Assembly: GCA_944388035.1 (NCBI GenBank) | Contig: CALXHF010000012.1 | Span: forward strand, 1-46,241 | Origin: an uncultured Clostridia bacterium | Lineage (GTDB): Bacteria; Bacillota; Clostridia; TANB77; CAG-508 | DNA: 46,241 bases | Direction: 5' to 3' | Shown: positions 17,854 through 26,919 of the stretch, piece by piece | Position numbering within the stretch: the stretch's first letter is position 1 | How the letters are laid out: every line of letters starts with the position of its first letter | Made by a program: the position numbers and the translations under genes | Notes under the pieces: generated by a model | The model's input: the letters and a program-made list of their open reading frames with translations, nothing else | Told to the model about the DNA's origin: nothing | Databases searched by the model: none

Positions 17854-19665
17854 TTGAAAAATGGAATTAAAACATTAGCAATGTGGTTAATAATAGGGGT
17901 AATTTTTATTGTTGTTTTATCGTCAATTGTTGAAAACAGTGATGCAAAACTTAAATATTCAGAGTTAATAACAAATATTAATAATGGAAATGTAGAAGAT
18001 ATTGAAATACAATCAGACGGAACAACAGCTATGGTAACATTAAAAGATGATAAAATAAAAAAAGAAGTAAATATACCAGATATGGGAAATTTTATGACTT
18101 ATACTGAAGAATATTTGAAAGAAGGAGCTTTTACTTTAGAAGAAAAGTCTCAATCAATATTTATAACTGTACTTAGCTTTTTAACACCATTTGGTTTACT
18201 TATAATATTCTTTATATTCTGGTTCTTAATGATGGGTGGAGTAGGTCAAGGAAACCAAGGTGGAAAGACCATGTCTTTTGGTAAAAGTAAAGCTAGAATG
18301 ATGACACCAGCTGATAAGAATAGAATAACTTTTGATGATGTTGCAGGTGTAGATGAAGAAAAAGAAGAGTTAGAAGAAATAGTAGAGTTTTTAAAAAATC
18401 CTAAAAAGTTTACAGATATGGGGGCTAGAATACCAAAAGGAGTACTTTTAGTTGGACAACCAGGAACAGGTAAAACTCTTTTAGCAAAAGCAGTAGCAGG
18501 AGAAGCAGGAGTACCATTTTTTATAATAAGTGGTTCAGATTTTGTTGAAATGTTTGTTGGTGTTGGTGCATCACGTGTTAGAGATTTATTTGACCAAGCA
18601 AAGAAAAATGCACCTTGTATTATATTTATAGATGAAATTGATGCTGTAGGACGTCAAAGAGGTGCTGGTTTAGGTGGAGGACACGATGAAAGAGAGCAAA
18701 CATTAAATCAATTATTAGTTGAAATGGATGGCTTTGCAGAAAATGAGGGTGTAATAGTGTTAGCTGCAACAAATAGACCAGATGTATTAGATAAAGCTCT
18801 TTTAAGAGCAGGAAGATTTGATAGACAAATAGTAGTAGGTATGCCAGATGTTAAAGCAAGGGAACAAATATTAGAAGTACACGCAAGAAAGAAAAGATTA
18901 TCAGATGATGTTGATTTAAAAATCATTGCAAAAAATACTTCAGGTTTTGCAGGAGCAGATTTGGAAAACGTTTTAAATGAAGCAGCACTTTTATCAGCAA
19001 GAAGAAACTTAAATGAAATAGGTATGCAAGAAATAGAAGACGCAATGGTTAAAGTAACAATGGGACCAGAAAAGAAAACTAAAGTAAGAAGTGAAAAAGA
19101 AAATAGATTAGTTGCATATCACGAAGCAGGTCACGCAGTAGTTAGCCATTTTCTAGAAACACAAGACCCTGTACATCAAATATCAATTGTGCCAAGAGGT
19201 ATGGCAGGTGGTTATACAATGTATAGACCAACAGAAGATAAATCTTTTATGTCAAAGACAGAAATGGAAGAAAATATAGTATCACTTCTTGGTGGTAGAG
19301 TAGCAGAAAGCTTGATACTAAATGATATATCAACAGGAGCAAGTAATGATATTGAAAGAGCAACTAAAATTGCAAGAAGTATGGTTACTAAATATGGTAT
19401 GAGTGAAAGAATAGGAACATTAACATTAGGACAGGGACAAGAAGAAGTATTCTTAGGAAGAGATTTTGGACACACAAAAGAATATTCAGAAGAAACAGCA
19501 GCTATAATTGATGAAGAAACAAAGAAAATTGTTGATAAAGGTTATAATAGAGCAAGGCAAATACTTTCTGAAAATGTAGATAAATTACATCAAGTTGCAG
19601 GAATATTACTAGAAAAAGAAAAAATCGAAGCAGATGAATTTGAAGCTATATTTAATGAACAATAA
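17854..19665 (+). CDS. ftsH: ATP-dependent zinc metalloprotease FtsH
   Basis: Membrane-anchored AAA+ protease that degrades misfolded membrane proteins and regulators. Transmembrane helices at about residues 8-26 and 103-125 flank a small extracytoplasmic domain. The AAA domain has Walker A GQPGTGKT (201-208), Walker [10 protein letters not shown] and the second region of homology ([20 protein letters not shown]). The protease zinc site HEAGH is at 423-427. Length 603 aa; the usual long disordered C-terminal tail is short. TTG start is supported by AGGAGG nearby. It forms a single-gene unit with its own promoter and terminator. Confidence 0.98.
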   Translation: MKNGIKTLAMWLIIGVIFIVVLSSIVENSDAKLKYSELITNINNGNVEDIEIQSDGTTAMVTLKDDKIKKEVNIPDMGNFMTYTEEYLKEGAFTLEEKSQSIFITVLSFLTPFGLLIIFFIFWFLMMGGVGQGNQGGKTMSFGKSKARMMTPADKNRITFDDVAGVDEEKEELEEIVEFLKNPKKFTDMGARIPKGVLLVGQPGTGKTLLAKAVAGEAGVPFFIISGSDFVEMFVGVGASRVRDLFDQAKKNAPCIIFIDEIDAVGRQRGAGLGGGHDEREQTLNQLLVEMDGFAENEGVIVLAATNRPDVLDKALLRAGRFDRQIVVGMPDVKAREQILEVHARKKRLSDDVDLKIIAKNTSGFAGADLENVLNEAALLSARRNLNEIGMQEIEDAMVKVTMGPEKKTKVRSEKENRLVAYHEAGHAVVSHFLETQDPVHQISIVPRGMAGGYTMYRPTEDKSFMSKTEMEENIVSLLGGRVAESLILNDISTGASNDIERATKIARSMVTKYGMSERIGTLTLGQGQEEVFLGRDFGHTKEYSEETAAIIDEETKKIVDKGYNRARQILSENVDKLHQVAGILLEKEKIEADEFEAIFNEQ

Positions 19666-19671
19666 AAATAT

Positions 19672-19710
19672 AAAAGGCTGTTTTATAAAAATAAATAAGA
19701 CAGTCTTTTT
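19672..19710 (+). terminator. Terminator of ftsH
   Basis: 15-bp stem with G-T pairs (19672-19686 with 19695-19709), then a T run. Confidence 0.85.
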
Positions 19711-19729
19711 GATTAATTACAAATTTTTA

Positions 19730-19758
19730 TTGATATTTAAAATTTTTTATTATAAAAT
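19730..19758 (+). promoter_or_regulatory. Promoter of the J-domain gene
   Basis: TTGATA (19730-19735), 17 bp, TAAAAT (19753-19758). Confidence 0.7.
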
Positions 19759-19788
19759 ATTTACAAATGAGATGAAAGGAAAATTTTT

Positions 19789-20319
19789 ATGAAAAATTAT
19801 TATGATTTATTAGAAGTAACACCAAAAGCTTCAACAGAAATAATAGAAAAAGCATATAAAGTTCTGGTAAGAAAATATCATCCGGATTTATATCAAGGAG
19901 AAGAAAGAAAATATGCCGAAGAGAAAGTAAAAGATTTAAATGAGGCATATAGGGTTTTATCAAGTAGTTTCTTAAGAGAACAATATGATTTAGAATTAGA
20001 AAAAGAAAAAAGAACAAATAATAATAATTTTGAAAATAGAAATATGATGGAAAATAAACAAAATAAAAACAATTTTGTAAATCAAGAAAAGGAACAAGTA
20101 GATACAAAACCACATAAAGTTGGAACTTTTATGTCAATAGTAGATTTAACAAAGGTTATTTTTAAAAGAAGAAATATAAAAAAAGGAGAACCAAGAAAAA
20201 TTCAAAAAGAGGATAAAATGGCAGCTATAATAACCTTTGTTATAGTTGTTGTGCTAGGAATTATTTTGTGGTTTATTCCTGCTACTAATGGCTTTTTAAG
20301 AAGTTTGATACCATTTTAA
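19789..20319 (+). CDS. J-domain protein with C-terminal membrane anchor
   Basis: 176-aa protein with an N-terminal J domain (about residues 3-65) containing the HPD motif at 31-33 and the typical ending DLNEAYRVLSSSFLREQYD. It should stimulate the ATPase of a DnaK-type chaperone. A Lys/Asn-rich linker follows, then one hydrophobic helix near 145-165 (AAIITFVIVVVLGIILWFI) that probably anchors it in the membrane. It lacks the Gly/Phe, zinc-finger and C-terminal domains of DnaJ itself, so it is a specialised co-chaperone with unknown clients. It is a single-gene unit next to ftsH. Confidence 0.85.
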   Translation: MKNYYDLLEVTPKASTEIIEKAYKVLVRKYHPDLYQGEERKYAEEKVKDLNEAYRVLSSSFLREQYDLELEKEKRTNNNNFENRNMMENKQNKNNFVNQEKEQVDTKPHKVGTFMSIVDLTKVIFKRRNIKKGEPRKIQKEDKMAAIITFVIVVVLGIILWFIPATNGFLRSLIPF

Positions 20320-20329
20320 TGTTTTTCTA

Positions 20330-20359
20330 TTGACAAAATATGCTATTTTAATGTATAAT
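20330..20359 (+). promoter_or_regulatory. Promoter and 5' leader of rpsU
   Basis: TTGACA (20330-20335), 18 bp, TATAAT (20354-20359). The leader holds a small hairpin CATAC(T6)GTATG around 20384-20400 just upstream of a strong SD, which could affect translation. Confidence 0.8.
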
Positions 20360-20423
20360 TAATAACGTTATAAGGGTTATCCCACATACTTTTTTGTATG
20401 GACCGGAAGGAGGGGAATATAAA

Positions 20424-20597
20424 ATGTCAGAAATAAAAGTTAATAATGGTAATATAGAAGATGCTTTAAAAAGATTTAAAAGACAATGCGCTAGAAATGG
20501 AGTAATTCAAGAAGTACGTAAAAGAGAACATTATGAAAAACCTAGTGTAAAGAGAAAGAAAAAATCAGAAGCAGCAAGAAAAAGAAAGTTTAATTAA
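20424..20597 (+). CDS. rpsU: 30S ribosomal protein S21
   Basis: 57-aa small-subunit protein with the family's usual length and pattern: SEIKVNNG at the N-terminus, [28 protein letters not shown] in the middle, and a Lys/Arg-rich end. ATG at 20424 is chosen over an in-frame ATG at 20394, because AAGGAGGGG (20407-20415) sits at proper distance and the product then has the S21 length. It has its own promoter and terminator, so it is an independent transcription unit. Confidence 0.97.
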   Translation: MSEIKVNNGNIEDALKRFKRQCARNGVIQEVRKREHYEKPSVKRKKKSEAARKRKFN

Positions 20598-20606
20598 TAC
20601 ATATAT

Positions 20607-20640
20607 AATTGGGGGTATATTTATACTTCCAATTTTTATT
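20607..20640 (+). terminator. Terminator of rpsU
   Basis: Long stem 20607-20619/20622-20634 with two G-T pairs near the middle, opening at the tip to a 4-nt loop, then a T-rich run. Confidence 0.85.
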
Positions 20641-20705
20641 TTTTAAATAATATATAAAAAATTATTTTTTGGTGTATAATATAAATGAAAAAAGGAGGTC
20701 TTTAA

Positions 20706-21974
20706 ATGGAACAATTTGTTAAAGAAATTAAAAAGGGTATAAAGGTTCATATATTAAATACAGATAAATTTAAGACAAACTTATTTGCTATGTTTTTGAC
20801 TAAAAAATTAACTAGAGAAGATGTAACTAAAAATGCACTAATTTCTATGATTTTAAGAAGAGGAAGTAGTAAAATGAAATCACAAGAAGAAATTAGTAAA
20901 AAAATGGAAGAATTATATGGTGCGAGTTTTGATTGTGGTATTGATAAAACAGGAGATAATCAAGTTCTAAAGTTTTATATAGAAAGTATTAATGATAATT
21001 ATTTACCACATACAAATGAAAATACTTTAAAAATAATAATAGGAACTTTATTAGACATAGCTTTTAGCCCATATATAGAAAATGAAGGGTTTAAGGAAGA
21101 ATATTTAGAACAAGAAAAAAATAATTTAAAAAGAAGAGTAGAAGGCAAAAAAGATAATAAAGCAAGGTATGCGATTGAAAGATGTACTGAGGAAATGTAT
21201 AAAGATAAGCCTTTTGGACTATATAAATTTGGTTATATTGAAGATTTAGACAAAATAGATGGGAAGAATTTATATAAATATTACAAAGAGTTAATTGATA
21301 CTTGTAAAATTGATATATTTTTATCAGGAAATGTAGGTGAAGATGCAGAAAAGTTAATTGATGATAATGAAAATATTAAAAGTTTAAAAGAGAGAGCTCC
21401 AGATTGTATTTTTCCAAAAAACGAAGATAAGGAAGTTAAAGAAGAAAATGTTGTTACAGAAAAAATGGATGTATCACAAGGAAAATTAGTAATTGGTTTA
21501 GATGTGAATTTAAATGATGATAAACAAAAATATTTTACTTTACTTTATAATAGTTTATTAGGTGGCTCTGCTAATTCAAAATTATTCCAAAATGTAAGAG
21601 AAAAAGCAAACTTAGCATATGTTGCTTCTTCGAGCTATTTAAGATATAAAAATATTATTTTTATAAATTCAGGTATAGAAATTTCTAATTATGAAAAAGC
21701 TTTAAATCTTATTAAAGAGCAAATTGAAGATATGAAACAAGGTAAGTTTACTGATGAGGAGATAGAAGAAAATAAAAAAGTAGTTATATCAGCTATTAAA
21801 ACTATTGGTGATGAACAAGATACAGAAGTAATTTATTATTTTGGACAAGAGTTAACAGGTGTTACTGTTTCTGTCAATGATTATGTTAAAATTATAGAAA
21901 ATATTAAAAAAGAAGATATTTTAGATGTTGCAAATAGAGTTTCAATAAATACAATTTACTTTTTAAGAGATTAA
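20706..21974 (+). CDS. yfmF: M16-family protein YfmF-like (inactive partner)
   Basis: 422 aa with the two-domain fold of M16 insulinase-like peptidases but no HxxEH zinc motif; the corresponding place reads NALISMILRRGSSKMKS. Conserved later features include the SLLGGSANSKLFQNVREKANLAYVASS stretch. Together with the next gene it matches the YfmF/YfmH (YmfF/YmfH) pair, annotated as associated with 5-aminopentanol modification of elongation factor P in Bacillus. By analogy it is the non-catalytic half of a heterodimer. AAAGGAGG precedes ATG. The next gene starts 21 bp after it. The modification role here is an inference. Confidence 0.85.
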   Translation: MEQFVKEIKKGIKVHILNTDKFKTNLFAMFLTKKLTREDVTKNALISMILRRGSSKMKSQEEISKKMEELYGASFDCGIDKTGDNQVLKFYIESINDNYLPHTNENTLKIIIGTLLDIAFSPYIENEGFKEEYLEQEKNNLKRRVEGKKDNKARYAIERCTEEMYKDKPFGLYKFGYIEDLDKIDGKNLYKYYKELIDTCKIDIFLSGNVGEDAEKLIDDNENIKSLKERAPDCIFPKNEDKEVKEENVVTEKMDVSQGKLVIGLDVNLNDDKQKYFTLLYNSLLGGSANSKLFQNVREKANLAYVASSSYLRYKNIIFINSGIEISNYEKALNLIKEQIEDMKQGKFTDEEIEENKKVVISAIKTIGDEQDTEVIYYFGQELTGVTVSVNDYVKIIENIKKEDILDVANRVSINTIYFLRD

Positions 21975-21995
21975 TTTTTTGAAAGGAGAGGTCGT

Positions 21996-23279
21996 ATGCA
22001 AGTAATAGAGAATTTAAAGGTCAAAGAAAAATTATTTGTAGAAAAATTACAAAATGGTTTAACTGTAATGATTATTCCTAAAAAAGATATTCAGAAAAAA
22101 TATATGATATGGGGGACTAATTATGGCTCAAATGATAATAAATTTATAGTACCAGGAGAACAAAATGTAACAGAAGTACCAAATGGAGTTGCTCATTTTT
22201 TAGAACATAAAATGTTTGAACAAGAAAACGGCACTAATAGTTTAGATGTTTTAACAGCTTTAGGTGTTAATGCAAATGCATATACTACAAATGACCATAC
22301 AGCATATTTGTTTGAGTGTACTGATAACTTTTATGAGGCAATGGATGAACTAATGGATTATGTGCAACATCCATATTTTACAGATGAAAATGTTGAGAAG
22401 GAAAAAGGAATTATTGGTCAAGAAATTAGTATGTATGATGATTATCCAGATTGGAGAGTTTATTTAAATACTTTAGAAGCAATGTATCATAATAATCCTA
22501 TTAAAATAGATATAACAGGTACTAAAGAGACAATTAGTAAGATAGACAAAGATATTTTATATAAATGTTATAATACTTTTTACCATCCATCTAATATGGT
22601 AATTGTAATTTCAGGTGATTTTCAGCCAGAAAAAATATTAGAAGAAGTTAAAAAAAGATTAATTACCAATAAGCCTAGTGGAGAGATTAAAAGAATATAT
22701 CCAGAAGAGCCAGCTTCTATTGTAAAAAAAGAAATAGTACAAAATCTAGAAGTTAGTATCCCAATGTATACTATAGGAATTAAAGATGTAGAGAATAATA
22801 ATGAAGATAAATCTTTTATTGTTAAAAAAGATATTGGTATAGATATTTTATTAAATCTTATTTTGGGAAGAAGTTCTAATCTTTACCAAGAATTATATAA
22901 AAATAGTATTATTTTTGGAGAACAGTCTTTAAGCTATGAATTTGGTAAAGGCTATGCTCATATTTTAATTAGTGGTATTTCTAGTAATCCTAAAGAGTTA
23001 TTTACTAAATTTAAATACACAGTAAATAAACTAAAAGAGGAAGGAATAAATGAAGAAGATTTCCAAAGACTAAAAAAGATGGCTTATGGTAATTATGTTA
23101 GAGAATATGATGATGTACAAAATGTTTCAAGGATGTTTTTAGCTGATTATTTTAAAGGTATTTGTAGTTTTGACTATTTAGAAAATATAGAAACTATAAA
23201 TAGCGAATATTTAGATCAATTGTTAAAAGATGTATTTAAAGAAGATAAAATGGTACTTTCTATTGTGGAAAATAAGTAG
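21996..23279 (+). CDS. yfmH: M16-family zinc peptidase YfmH-like
   Basis: 427-aa active M16 peptidase. The inverted zinc motif HFLEH (HxxEH) is followed by MFEQENGTNSLDVLTALGVNANAYTTNDHTAYLFE, and a downstream Glu (EKEKGIIGQEISMYDD) supplies the third metal ligand. The C-terminal half has the RSSNLYQELYKNSIIFGE stretch typical of this subfamily. ATG follows GAAAGGAGAGG. It is translated with the inactive homologue just upstream, as expected of a heterodimer. The operon ends at a terminator (23308-23346). Confidence 0.9.
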   Translation: MQVIENLKVKEKLFVEKLQNGLTVMIIPKKDIQKKYMIWGTNYGSNDNKFIVPGEQNVTEVPNGVAHFLEHKMFEQENGTNSLDVLTALGVNANAYTTNDHTAYLFECTDNFYEAMDELMDYVQHPYFTDENVEKEKGIIGQEISMYDDYPDWRVYLNTLEAMYHNNPIKIDITGTKETISKIDKDILYKCYNTFYHPSNMVIVISGDFQPEKILEEVKKRLITNKPSGEIKRIYPEEPASIVKKEIVQNLEVSIPMYTIGIKDVENNNEDKSFIVKKDIGIDILLNLILGRSSNLYQELYKNSIIFGEQSLSYEFGKGYAHILISGISSNPKELFTKFKYTVNKLKEEGINEEDFQRLKKMAYGNYVREYDDVQNVSRMFLADYFKGICSFDYLENIETINSEYLDQLLKDVFKEDKMVLSIVENK

Positions 23280-23307
23280 AAAAAGTAGATAAAAAATTTG
23301 TTTTTTA

Positions 23308-23346
23308 AATGGTATTTTTAATATAAAATTAATAATACCGTTTTTT
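23308..23346 (+). terminator. Terminator of yfmF-yfmH
   Basis: 9-bp stem AATGGTATT (23308-23316) with AATACCGTT (23334-23342), then six T residues. Confidence 0.85.
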
Positions 23347-23356
23347 CTTATTTTTA

Positions 23357-23365
23357 TTTGTCGAA
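23357..23365 (+). promoter_or_regulatory. Putative Spo0A box
   Basis: TTTGTCGAA agrees with the core of the Spo0A-box consensus (TTTGTCRAA). It lies about 60 bp upstream of the likely -35 of a Spo0E-like gene. A weaker reverse match (TTTGTCAAC read on the minus strand) is near 23391-23399. Confidence 0.5.
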
Positions 23366-23419
23366 TTTTCTGTTTTTTTGACATACGAAAGTTGACAAAA
23401 AACATTGAAAATACTTGAC

Positions 23420-23448
23420 TTGAGGAATATTGTGTGTTAATTTATAAT
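23420..23448 (+). promoter_or_regulatory. Promoter of the Spo0E-like gene
   Basis: TTGAGG (23420-23425), 17 bp, TATAAT (23443-23448). A 10-bp direct repeat CATACGAAAG occurs at 23382-23391 and 23449-23458; the second copy directly follows the -10. Confidence 0.6.
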
Positions 23449-23484
23449 CATACGAAAGATAATTTGTAAAAAGGAGAGATAAGT

Positions 23485-23667
23485 ATGTTAAATGATGAAA
23501 TTTGTATTTTAAGAGATAAATTAAATAAAAGTATTGAACAAGGTGATGACTATAATATAATTTATAAAATTAGTATTGAGTTAGATGACCTTATTGCTAA
23601 TTATTATAAGCAAAAATGTAGAGAAAAAAATAAGAAAAATAATAAAAACAAATTAGTTTGTACTTAA
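23485..23667 (+). CDS. Spo0E-family aspartyl-phosphate phosphatase-like protein
   Basis: 60-aa helical protein. The first helix (about 3-20) and the second with SIELDDLIANYYKQK match the Spo0E family, whose signature is a Ser-x-x-Leu-Asp pattern followed by Leu-Ile and aromatic residues. Family members dephosphorylate the response regulator Spo0A and delay sporulation. The C-terminal tail is Lys/Asn-rich. ATG follows AAAGGAGAG. A putative Spo0A box upstream would make a feedback loop in which Spo0A controls its own phosphatase. Short length limits certainty, but motif and context agree. Confidence 0.75.
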   Translation: MLNDEICILRDKLNKSIEQGDDYNIIYKISIELDDLIANYYKQKCREKNKKNNKNKLVCT

Positions 23668-23690
23668 AACCCTAGATTAGGGTTTTTATT
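23666..23690 (+). terminator. Terminator of the Spo0E-like gene
   Basis: 9-bp stem AAAACCCTA (23666-23674)/TAGGGTTTT (23678-23686) overlapping the stop codon, 3-nt loop, T run. Confidence 0.85.
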
Positions 23691-24018
23691 TTCGTCTAAA
23701 AGTATAAAAAGAAAAAAGAAACAAATAAAACTAATTAAATAAATAGAATTATAAAAAGTGAAAAATAAAAAATGAAATATAATATCTTAAAATAGTAGAT
23801 ATTCGTTATAAAATGTGGTAAACTATACTATATTAAAATATAATTATTATAGAGTTATATTTTGTATCGCCGAAAAATAGATGAAAAAATATTAATTATA
23901 ATGACGGTAATGTGCTTTAAATAAACAAAAACTAAAATTTTAAATTTTGTAAGTATCGCCAAAATACCGCCGAAAAGGAGACAAAATAGAGACAAAAATT
24001 AGAAAAGGTTGTGAGAAA
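23691..24018 (+). other. Gene-free leader region upstream of lysC
   Basis: About 330 nt without a supportable gene. The left half is extremely AT-rich. The right half carries repeated GC-richer words: GTATCGCC at 23864-23871 and 23953-23960, and GCCGAAAA at 23869-23876 and 23969-23976, 100 bp apart. CGGTA (23905-23909) can pair with TACCG (23965-23969). No lysine-riboswitch core is recognised. The lysC SD is in AAAAGGTTGTGAG before 24019. No convincing promoter could be fixed, but one near 23800-23850 is likely. Confidence 0.4.
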
Positions 24019-25191
24019 ATGGACACAATAGTATTAAAATTTGGAGGAAGTTCAGTAGCAGATAATATTAAATTAAATGTTGTTGCTGAAAAAATAATAA
24101 GTTTAAAAAAAGAAGCAAAAAATATAGTAGTAGTAGTATCAGCACAAGGGAAAACAACAGATAGATTAATAAAAGAAGCAGAAGAACTATCAGCTGTACC
24201 AAATGAAAGAGAAATGGATATGCTGTTATCCACAGGAGAACAAGTGACAATATCAAAACTAAGTATATTGTTAAATAGGATGGGCTGCAGAGCAATATCT
24301 TTAACAGGTTGGCAAGCGGGAATAGAGACAAGTGCTATATATGGAAATGCTAGAATAGAAAATATATATGTAAAAAGGATAGAAGAAGAATTAGAAAAAG
24401 GAAATGTTGTAATAGTAGCAGGTTTCCAAGGAATAAATGAAAATAATGATATAACAACATTAGGAAGAGGTGGCTCAGATACAACAGCAGTTGCAATACA
24501 AGCAGCAATAAATGCAGATAAATGCTATATATTTTCGGATGTAGATGGAATATATTCTAGTGATCCTAATATGGTAACAATGGCAAAAAGATTAGATGAA
24601 ATAACATTTGATGAAATGCAAGAAGTAGCAGATGCTGGGGCAAAAGTATTACATAATAGATGTATACAAATAGGAAAGAAATTTGGAAATGATATAATTG
24701 CAAAATCTACTTTTAAAGATGAAGGTGGAACTAGAGTATGTAAAGGGATAGAAACAAGTGAAGTAAAAAGCATAGTAAAAAATGATAATCTAATTACAGT
24801 AATAATGAATAATAAAAAAGGAGTAACACCAGAGCAAGGATATACTGTTTATAAAGCATTATTAGAACAAAACATAATAGTAGAGTGGTTTGAAAGAGAT
24901 AGTGATTCATTTAAATTTAGAATAAAAAAATCAGAACTAAATAAAGTACAAGAATTATTAGATAGTAAGTTTCCAGAATATGAAATAGTATTAGAAGATT
25001 TTGTAAAGATAACAATTGTGGGATATGGAGTAACACAAGATAATACTATATTAAATCAAACAATGGACTTACTTAAAAAACATAATGTAGCAGTTATAAA
25101 AATAAGTCTAACACAATCAAAAATAGAAATTGTGGTAGATAAAATTAATGAAGAAACAGTTGATTTATTACATAAAAAATTAATAAAATAG
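24019..25191 (+). CDS. lysC: Aspartate kinase
   Basis: First enzyme of the aspartate pathway to lysine, threonine and methionine. The kinase domain begins [11 protein letters not shown], with [13 protein letters not shown] near residue 73, [16 protein letters not shown] near 150, the [12 protein letters not shown] substrate motif near 175 and a VLHNRC block near 210. Two C-terminal ACT domains (about 255-390) give feedback control by an amino-acid product. At 390 aa it is a monofunctional enzyme. It leads the lysC-dapA-dapB operon (16 bp to dapA), so its flux likely serves diaminopimelate. The end-product that inhibits it cannot be told from sequence. Confidence 0.95.
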   Translation: MDTIVLKFGGSSVADNIKLNVVAEKIISLKKEAKNIVVVVSAQGKTTDRLIKEAEELSAVPNEREMDMLLSTGEQVTISKLSILLNRMGCRAISLTGWQAGIETSAIYGNARIENIYVKRIEEELEKGNVVIVAGFQGINENNDITTLGRGGSDTTAVAIQAAINADKCYIFSDVDGIYSSDPNMVTMAKRLDEITFDEMQEVADAGAKVLHNRCIQIGKKFGNDIIAKSTFKDEGGTRVCKGIETSEVKSIVKNDNLITVIMNNKKGVTPEQGYTVYKALLEQNIIVEWFERDSDSFKFRIKKSELNKVQELLDSKFPEYEIVLEDFVKITIVGYGVTQDNTILNQTMDLLKKHNVAVIKISLTQSKIEIVVDKINEETVDLLHKKLIK

Positions 25192-25207
25192 GAAGGAGAG
25201 GAAGTTT

Positions 25208-26095
25208 ATGAAAGAAACTATTTTTAAAGGTTGTGGAACAGCAATAGCAACACCTTTTACAGAAGATGGGGTTAATTTTGAAGAATTTGGAAAACTTTTA
25301 GAAGAACAAGTAAAAGAAGGGGTAGATGCAATAATAATTTGTGGTACTACTGGAGAATCAGCAACAATGTCAGAACAAGAAAGAAAAGAAACAATAAAAT
25401 TTGCAATTGAGAAGGTTGGAAAAAGAGTAAAAGTAATTGCAGGAACAGGAAGTAATAATACAAAATCTGCAATTGAGATGTCAAAATATGCAGAAAGTGT
25501 TGGAGCAGACGCATTGCTTGTTGTAACACCATATTACAATAAAACAACACAAAAAGGTTTAGTTGAGCATTATAAAGCAATTGCTAAAGCAGTAAGTTTA
25601 CCAATTATAATGTATAGTGTAGCAAGTAGAACAGGTGTAAATATAGCTCCTGAAACTTGTTTAGAATTATCTAAAATAGATAATATAGTAGCAATAAAAG
25701 AAGCAAGTGGAAATATTTCACAAGTAGCAAAAATCGCAAGTATATGTGGAGATAATTTAGATATTTATTCTGGAAATGATGACCAAATAATACCAGTATT
25801 ATCACTTGGTGGAAAGGGCGTAATATCAGTATTATCAAATGTTATGCCAAAATATACAAGTGAAATGACACATAAATATTTTAATGGAGAGCAAGAAGAA
25901 GCGTGCAAGATGCAATTAGAAGTAATAGATTTAATAGACGTACTATTTTCAGAAGTAAATCCAATACCTGTAAAATATGCACTAAATTTAATGGGATATA
26001 ATTTTGGAAAACCAAGACTTCCATTAATAGAATTATCAGATAAAAATAAAGAGAAAATGAAAGAAATTATGGAAAAACATAATTTAATAAAATAA
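25208..26095 (+). CDS. dapA: 4-hydroxy-tetrahydrodipicolinate synthase
   Basis: Condenses pyruvate and aspartate semialdehyde at the branch to lysine/diaminopimelate. TIM-barrel protein of 295 aa with [10 protein letters not shown] near residue 45, the TPYYNKTTQ active-site tyrosine region near 107, the [11 protein letters not shown] segment with the second catalytic Tyr near 138, and the Schiff-base Lys164 in [19 protein letters not shown] precedes ATG. It is co-transcribed with lysC and dapB. Confidence 0.97.
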   Translation: MKETIFKGCGTAIATPFTEDGVNFEEFGKLLEEQVKEGVDAIIICGTTGESATMSEQERKETIKFAIEKVGKRVKVIAGTGSNNTKSAIEMSKYAESVGADALLVVTPYYNKTTQKGLVEHYKAIAKAVSLPIIMYSVASRTGVNIAPETCLELSKIDNIVAIKEASGNISQVAKIASICGDNLDIYSGNDDQIIPVLSLGGKGVISVLSNVMPKYTSEMTHKYFNGEQEEACKMQLEVIDLIDVLFSEVNPIPVKYALNLMGYNFGKPRLPLIELSDKNKEKMKEIMEKHNLIK

Positions 26096-26114
26096 AAAAG
26101 AAAAGGTGAATAAA

Positions 26115-26861
26115 ATGAACGTATTAATAAATGGTGCAAGTGGAAAAATGGGAAATGAACTTTATAGTGTTATAAAACAAAATGAAGAATTTAATGTTGT
26201 ATATGGTGTAGATATAAAAGAAAATTTAGAAGGAGAATTTCCTATTTATTCTAACATAGAAGATATAAAAGAAAAAGTAGATGTAATAATAGACTTTTCA
26301 GTACCTGTTGCAACATTTAAAATATTAAAATATGCTGTAAAGAATAAAGTGCCAATAGTAATTGCAACAACAGGTTTTTCAAAAGAAGAAATAGAACAAA
26401 TAGAGGAATTTTCAAAAGAAATACCAATATTTAGGAGTTCTAATATGTCTTTTGATATAAACTTAATGGCAAAAATAGTAGGAGAAGTTGCGAAAGTCTT
26501 AAATAATACAGATATAGAAATAGTAGAAACTCATCATAACAGAAAAATAGATGCACCAAGTGGAACAGCAATACTTTTAGCAAATGCGATAAATGATGTA
26601 TTAGATGAAAAGAAAGAATACAATTTTGAAAGATTACAAAAAAGAGAAAAAAGATCTAAAAATGAAATAGGTTTTTCATCAATAAGAGGTGGAAATATAG
26701 TAGGAGAACATAGTGTTAAATTCTTTGGTGAAAATGAAGAATTTGAAATAACACATAAAGCATATTCAAGAAAAGTATTTGCAGAAGGAGCTTTAAAAGC
26801 TGCAAAATTTATTGTAACTAAAAAAACAGGTTTATATAATATGAATGATATTATGGGATAA
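26115..26861 (+). CDS. dapB: 4-hydroxy-tetrahydrodipicolinate reductase
   Basis: NAD(P)H-dependent reductase, the next step after dapA. Rossmann motif NGASGKMG near the N-terminus; IATTGFS near residue 92, SSNMSFDINLM near 112, and the catalytic ETHHNRKIDAPSGTA block near 142. ATG 26115 is chosen because AAAGGTGA (26102-26109) is a proper SD for it, while the in-frame GTG at 26106 overlaps that SD; the product is 248 aa, the usual length. Last gene of the lysC operon, facing asd across a bidirectional terminator. Confidence 0.96.
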   Translation: MNVLINGASGKMGNELYSVIKQNEEFNVVYGVDIKENLEGEFPIYSNIEDIKEKVDVIIDFSVPVATFKILKYAVKNKVPIVIATTGFSKEEIEQIEEFSKEIPIFRSSNMSFDINLMAKIVGEVAKVLNNTDIEIVETHHNRKIDAPSGTAILLANAINDVLDEKKEYNFERLQKREKRSKNEIGFSSIRGGNIVGEHSVKFFGENEEFEITHKAYSRKVFAEGALKAAKFIVTKKTGLYNMNDIMG

Positions 26862-26867
26862 AAATAT

Positions 26868-26915
26868 AATGTGAAACATTTATTAATTTAAAGACAAAAA
26901 TGTTTCACATTTTAT
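26868..26915. terminator. Bidirectional terminator between dapB and asd
   Basis: Perfect 14-bp stem AATGTGAAACATTT (26868-26881)/(26898-26911) with T-rich flanks on both strands, between two convergent genes. Confidence 0.88.
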
Positions 26916-26919
26916 TTTA

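Noticed and set aside
23691..24018. Lysine riboswitch upstream of lysC
   Set aside because: The conserved lysine-riboswitch core and its stem arrangement were not seen; only the repeats described in the findings.
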